Source: Hevea brasiliensis
Lineage: Eukaryota > Streptophyta > Magnoliopsida > Malpighiales > Euphorbiaceae
DNA length: 64,000 bases
Assembly (NCBI RefSeq): GCF_030052815.1
Contig: NC_079496.1
Span: 74,761,652-74,825,651, forward strand
Reading direction: 5' to 3'
Shown here: piece by piece, positions 60,080 to 64,000 of the stretch
Position numbering within the stretch: the stretch's first letter is position 1
Layout of the letters: each line of letters begins with the position of its first letter
Position numbers and translations under genes: made by a program
Notes under the pieces: generated by a model
The model's database searches: none
The model's input: the letters and a program-made list of their open reading frames with translations, nothing else
Told to the model about the DNA's origin: nothing

Positions 60080-61123
60080 TTAGTCTCTGAACAGCTGTGG
60101 GTGTTGTCTCCTCATATCCTCTTCACGTTCCCAAGTAGCTTCCTGGCCTGAATGATGGTTCCACAGCACTTTAACCAGGTGTATCTGTTTGTTCCTCAGT
60201 TGCTTCACCTCATAAGCCAGAATTTCTATGGGTTCTTCCTCATATGAGAGGTCTGGATTTACTTCAATCTCTTCAACTGATAGTACATGAGATGGGTCAG
60301 ATATGTACCTCCTTAACATGGACACATGGAAGACATTGTGTATCCTTGCTAGCTCTGGAGGTAATGCCAACCGATATGCCAAAGGACACACTCTTTCCAG
60401 AACCTCATATGGCCCGATGAAACGAGGACTCAGTTTCCCCTTTCTGGCAAATCTCACAATCCTCTTCAAAGGAGAAACTTTGAGGAATACTTTATCACCC
60501 ACTGCATACTCAATATCTCTTCTCTTAAGATCAACATAGGACTTCTGACGGTCTGATGTAGCCTTAAGTCTATCTCTGATCAATCTGATCTTTTCCTCTG
60601 TCTGCTGAACAATCTCTGACCCAATCATCTTCCTTTCACCTACTTCATCCCAACATAAGGGAGTTCTGCACTTTCTGCCGTACAAAGCTTCATATGGAGG
60701 CATCCCAATGCTTGATTGGTAGCTGTTGTTACAAGCAAACTCAATCAAAGGCAAGTGTGTATCCCAACTACCTTCAAACTCAATCACACAAGCCCATAGC
60801 ATATCCTCTAATATCTGAATAACCCTCTCGGTGGCCATGCATGCGTGGGTGGAATCTTTGTCTTTGAAGTTCAATCTAGTTCCTAGGGCTCTCTGTAGAC
60901 TACCCCAGAATCTAGAAGTGAACCTAGGATCTCTATCAGACACAATTGATACTGGCACTCCATGCAGCTTTACAATCTCATATATGTACAATCTGGCCAA
61001 TCTTTCCAGGCTATAGTCCATCCGAACTGGCAAAAAGTGAGCAGACTTGGTTAATCTGTCAACTATAACCCATACTGAATCATAACCACTCTGTGTCCTT
61101 AGAAGTCCTGTAATAAAAACCAT
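60080..61123 (-). pseudogene. Tekay integrase core, C-terminus and chromodomain (A2)
   Basis: 347 open codons. SGYDSVWVIVDRLTKSAHFLPV and SDRDPRFTSRF (second catalytic Asp) are intact. The first catalytic Asp, expected in TMDFVTGL, is Val (MVFITGL). The stretch before the catalytic Glu, normally FHPQTDGQSERV, is replaced by KDKDSTHACMATERV through compensating small indels. Then YNNSYQSSIGMPPYEALYGRKC, LSPRFIGPYEV and NVFHVSMLRRY. It ends in the chromodomain-like HLVKVLWNHHSGQEATWE, which in this clade is thought to steer integration to heterochromatin. Its natural stop is at 60080. Confidence 0.92.
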
Positions 61124-61135
61124 AGTTATTCGTTC

Positions 61136-61492
61136 CTATTTCCACTCTGGTACTGACAAAGGATATAACAAACCAACTGGAACTTGATGTTCTGCCTTTA
61201 CTTGCTGACAAGTTAGGCATTTGGAAACAAACTCAGCTATTTCCCTCTTCATACCCATCCACCAGTAATGCTCTTTCAGCCCTCTGTACATTTTAGTTCC
61301 ACCAGGGTGCATAGCAAAAGGAGACTCATGTGCTTCCTTCATAATGATTTGTCTCAATTCCACATCACTAGGAACGTACACTCTGCCCTGATGTAGTAAT
61401 AAACCATCAACTCTCACAGAAAATTCAGGTTTCTTGCCCTGCTGGACTTCTTTCAGTAGCTTCTGATATTTATCATCACTCTGAGCAGCCAT
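61136..61492 (-). pseudogene. Integrase N-terminal zinc-binding domain (A2)
   Basis: HESPFAMHPGGTKMYRGLK...CLTCQQVKAEHQVP gives the HHCC zinc-binding set that precedes the integrase core. Stops at 61499 (TAG) upstream and 61136 (TAG where Trp is expected) bound it; the frame is shared with its neighbours. Confidence 0.9.
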
Positions 61493-61540
61493 TCTGATCT
61501 AATCAATCAACACTGGCTGTACATGCCATGCAACTACTGT

Positions 61541-62134
61541 CTATCCCTCATCATTAATCTCTAAACTGGCATACTGTGCTTTCCACTCATATACCATGGA
61601 CAAAGGAGAAACTCTGAGACTTGCCATAGTCTTACGACTTAAGGCGTCAGCCACCACATTTGCTTTCCCTGGCTGATAGTCTATTAAACAATCATAATCT
61701 TTAATGAGTTCTAACCATCTCCTCTGCCTCAAATTCAATTCCTTCTGGGTGCCTAAGTACTTCAAGCTCTTATGATCTGTGTAAATATAGCATTTCTCCC
61801 CATACAAATAGTGTCTCCAGATCTTCAGAGCAAAAACAATAGCTGCTAGCTCCAGATCATATATTGGGTAGTTCCTCTCATGCGGTTTCAGCTGACGTGA
61901 TGCATAAGCAATGACATTCCGATCTTGCATTAGTACACAGTCTAACCCATTGTGAGAAGCATCACTATAAACTGTGTATTCTTTACCCGAAGTAGGTAAA
62001 GTGAGGACTGGAGCTTCAGTCAAACACCTCTTCAACTCATCAAAACTCTGCTGACATTTATCTGTCCACTGAAATTTTACATCTTTCCGAAGCATCTTGG
62101 TCAGTGGAGAAGATAACATAGAAAAACCTTTCAC
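61541..62134 (-). pseudogene. RNase H and connection domain (A2)
   Basis: [17 protein letters not shown], then RNase H with [45 protein letters not shown] and [12 protein letters not shown], which supply the acidic catalytic set. It would degrade RNA in RNA-DNA hybrids. A TAG at 61541 ends it and a TAG at 62144 separates it from RT. Confidence 0.92.
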
Positions 62135-62143
62135 AAATCGACG

Positions 62144-62572
62144 CTAATATCCAGCTAAACCCAGAAAACTGCGAATTTCTGTGATATTCCTGGGCGGCTT
62201 CCAATTAAGGATAGCTTCTACCTTGCTGGAATCTACCTTGATCCCTTCAGCTGACACAACATGTCCCAAAAAGGAGATTTCTTTCAGCCAAAATTCACAT
62301 TTCGACAATTTGGCGTATAGCTGTTTCTCCCTTAAAGTCTGTAGTACAATCCGCAGATGTCTATCATGCTCCTCTGTATTCCTCGAGTATATTAAAATGT
62401 CATCAATAAACACCACCACAAATTGATTGAGATATGGTCTAAAGATAGTGTTCATCAGATCCATAAAAGCAGCTGGAGCATTTGTTAACCCAAATGGCAT
62501 TACTAGAAACTCATAGTGGCCATACCGAGTTCTGAAAGCAGTTTTTGGAATACTCTGCTCTTGCACCTTCAA
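62144..62572 (-). pseudogene. Reverse transcriptase, second half (A2)
   Basis: [32 protein letters not shown], the catalytic FIDDILIYS, and [11 protein letters not shown]. It would copy element RNA to cDNA. Separated from the first half only by stops at 62573 (TAG from CAG) and 62588 (TGA from CGA). Confidence 0.93.
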
Positions 62573-62587
62573 CTAATAATAACCAGA

Positions 62588-63517
62588 TCACAAATCAATT
62601 TTGGAGAATACAGCTGCACCCTTCAACTGATCAAACAGATCATCAATGCGAGGCAATGGATATCTGTTCTTTATTGTCACCTTATTCAAGTGCCGGTAGT
62701 CAATACACAAGCGAAGAGTGCCATCTTTATTCTTAACAAACAATACTGGTGCTCCCCAAGGTGACACACTAGGGCGGATGAAGCCCTTTTCAAGTAGTTC
62801 CTGCAATTGTATCTTCAACTGCTTCAACTCTGCTGGTGCCATTCTATATGGTGTTATGGAGATTGGATCCACACCAGGCATAACATTAATTTCAAACTGC
62901 ACTTCTCTTTCCGGAGGTAATCCTGGCAATTCATCAGGAAATGCATCTGAAAAGTCACATACTGTAGGGATGTCTTTCAATGCTGGACTCCCCACTTGGG
63001 TGTCTACCACATGTGCCAAGTATGCTTCACACCCCTTTCTGATCATTTTTTTGGCTAGTGCAGCCGAAATGATGTTTGATGGCAACAACTGCCTCTCCCC
63101 ATTTATTACCACAACACTGTACTGAGGGAGACCAAAAGTGACTGTTTTCAGTCTACAGTCAATCATGGCATGATGCCTAGCTAACCAATCTATGCCCAAG
63201 ATGATATCATAATCTCTGAAGGGCATTTCAATGAAATCAGACAGAAAAGTGTGTCCTTGGATCACCAAAGGACAATCTCTATACATCCTATTAACCCTGA
63301 CATCCTGTCCTAGCGGACTTGTTACTAGCACCTCAAAGTCCATTTTTGTACATGGAACAGCAATGCAATCAATGATGCTAGCACTCACATAAGAATGGGT
63401 AGAACCCGGATCAAATAACACAAACATACCAGCCACAACATCAGATGTCTCGGCCTCTTCCCTCTGTCTCATTGCATAGATTCTGACTAGAGCACTCTCT
63501 TGCTCTGATTGTTTCAT
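62588..63517 (-). pseudogene. Protease and reverse transcriptase, first half (A2)
   Basis: 309 open codons. [16 protein letters not shown] junction ([19 protein letters not shown]), protease active-site region [15 protein letters not shown] (the DPGS variant seen in this clade), [31 protein letters not shown], then [44 protein letters not shown] and AAVFSKIDL. There are no stops inside; this is the best-kept stretch in the window. Confidence 0.93.
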
Positions 63518-64000
63518 TGTGCCTTGGCTGCCTGCTGGGCTACCTCTACCCCTGCATCTACCTCTGCTGGGTGGTTGTGAACTTCTGGTGACAGGGCTCT
63601 GAACTGACCCTTCTGCAGTAATAGGAGGTGGTCCAACTCTGCGACTACTGGTGCAGTCCTTAGCAAAGTGTCCTGTGCTTCCACAGTTATAACAGGCTCC
63701 AATAGCCTTGTAGCATATCCCACCATGATTTCTTCCACATGTTTCACATTGGCGGGGAGGGTAGGAACCTCTGGTACTCTACTGACCAGATAGGGGAGGC
63801 TTCTGTCCTGAATATCTTCCCCTACCAGACTTTTTGCCACCTCTGCTGTGTCCCCCATGATTCTTCCTCTTTTCAGTAGGACCACTGGAACTCTGTTCTA
63901 CAGATTTTCCCTCTTTCTCTGTCTTCTCTTATTTCTTTTTCTCAGGAGTAGCTTCAGACTCAATTCTTTCCAACTCTAGGGCTTGAGAAACAAGTTTAGA
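63518..64000 (-). pseudogene. Gag C-terminal half (A2)
   Basis: In the same frame as pol, reading SQALELERIESEATPEKKK at the window edge, then a basic Ser/Gly-rich stretch, a cysteine-rich [12 protein letters not shown] and the zinc knuckle [14 protein letters not shown] near 63660-63705, then SPAGSQGT into protease. In-frame stops at 63929 (TAA) and 63779 (TAG from CAG). The lack of a frame change implies a single Gag-Pol polyprotein, usual for chromoviruses. The N-terminus is outside the window. Confidence 0.87.

Noticed and set aside
62718..63125. 135-codon plus-strand frame
   Set aside because: Shadow of the A2 protease/RT frame.
60080..64000. An endogenous pararetrovirus rather than a retrotransposon
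   Set aside because: LTR, polypurine tract, integrase and chromodomain are present, and no movement or viral coat protein is seen.

Overview
The window is nuclear DNA from a flowering plant, most likely an AT-rich eudicot. The evidence is the plant-type Ty3/gypsy (Tekay/Del chromovirus and Athila) and Ty1/copia polyproteins, and initiator-tRNA-Met and tRNA-Asp primer-binding sites. The genus cannot be fixed from the sequence. I found no host gene, tRNA gene, rRNA gene, CRISPR array or intact coding sequence. Essentially all 64 kb is retrotransposon sequence nested in retrotransposon sequence.

Three related subfamilies of giant gypsy LTRs (3.4-4.8 kb), here called A, B and C, make up most of the window. 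Layout: 1-5115, gag remnant plus 3' LTR of an A element (A1), inserted in B LTR B1 (5116-8990); 8991-10192, a different, copia-like LTR fragment; 10193-28064, integrase/chromodomain remnant plus 3' LTR of C element C1, split by minus-strand solo LTR C2, which is itself split by complete B element B2/B3 (14651-23903, two 4.4-kb LTRs around 355 bp); 28065-43051, minus-strand C LTR C4, split by Athila derivative D (30696-42300), which is split by copia element 35315-40100; 43052-44184, a copia integrase/RT fragment; 44185-56323, minus-strand C element C5, hit by solo LTR B4 (46555-51400) and solo LTR B5 (52749-56297); 56324-64000, minus-strand A element A2 with the only near-complete gypsy gag-pol.

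Insertions are supported by exact 5-bp target duplications: GTAGG for C2, CCCTT for D, GGGCT for B4, GGGCA for B5. All coding parts are pseudogenes, and their stop codons are mostly explained by single C-to-T or G-to-A changes, as expected for long-methylated DNA.

The most unusual signal is in the giant LTRs. Nearly all carry (i) a block about 170-200 bp from the LTR start that resembles the internal promoter of 5S rRNA, and (ii) a putative 2-3 kb intron: an exon-like leader ending in a GTTAGTG or GTAAGTG donor, degenerate ~200-bp repeats and a minisatellite, a compensatory-base-changing CTAAG hairpin, and an acceptor 19-26 nt after that hairpin. These were found by reading and by eye alignment; percentages were not computed.
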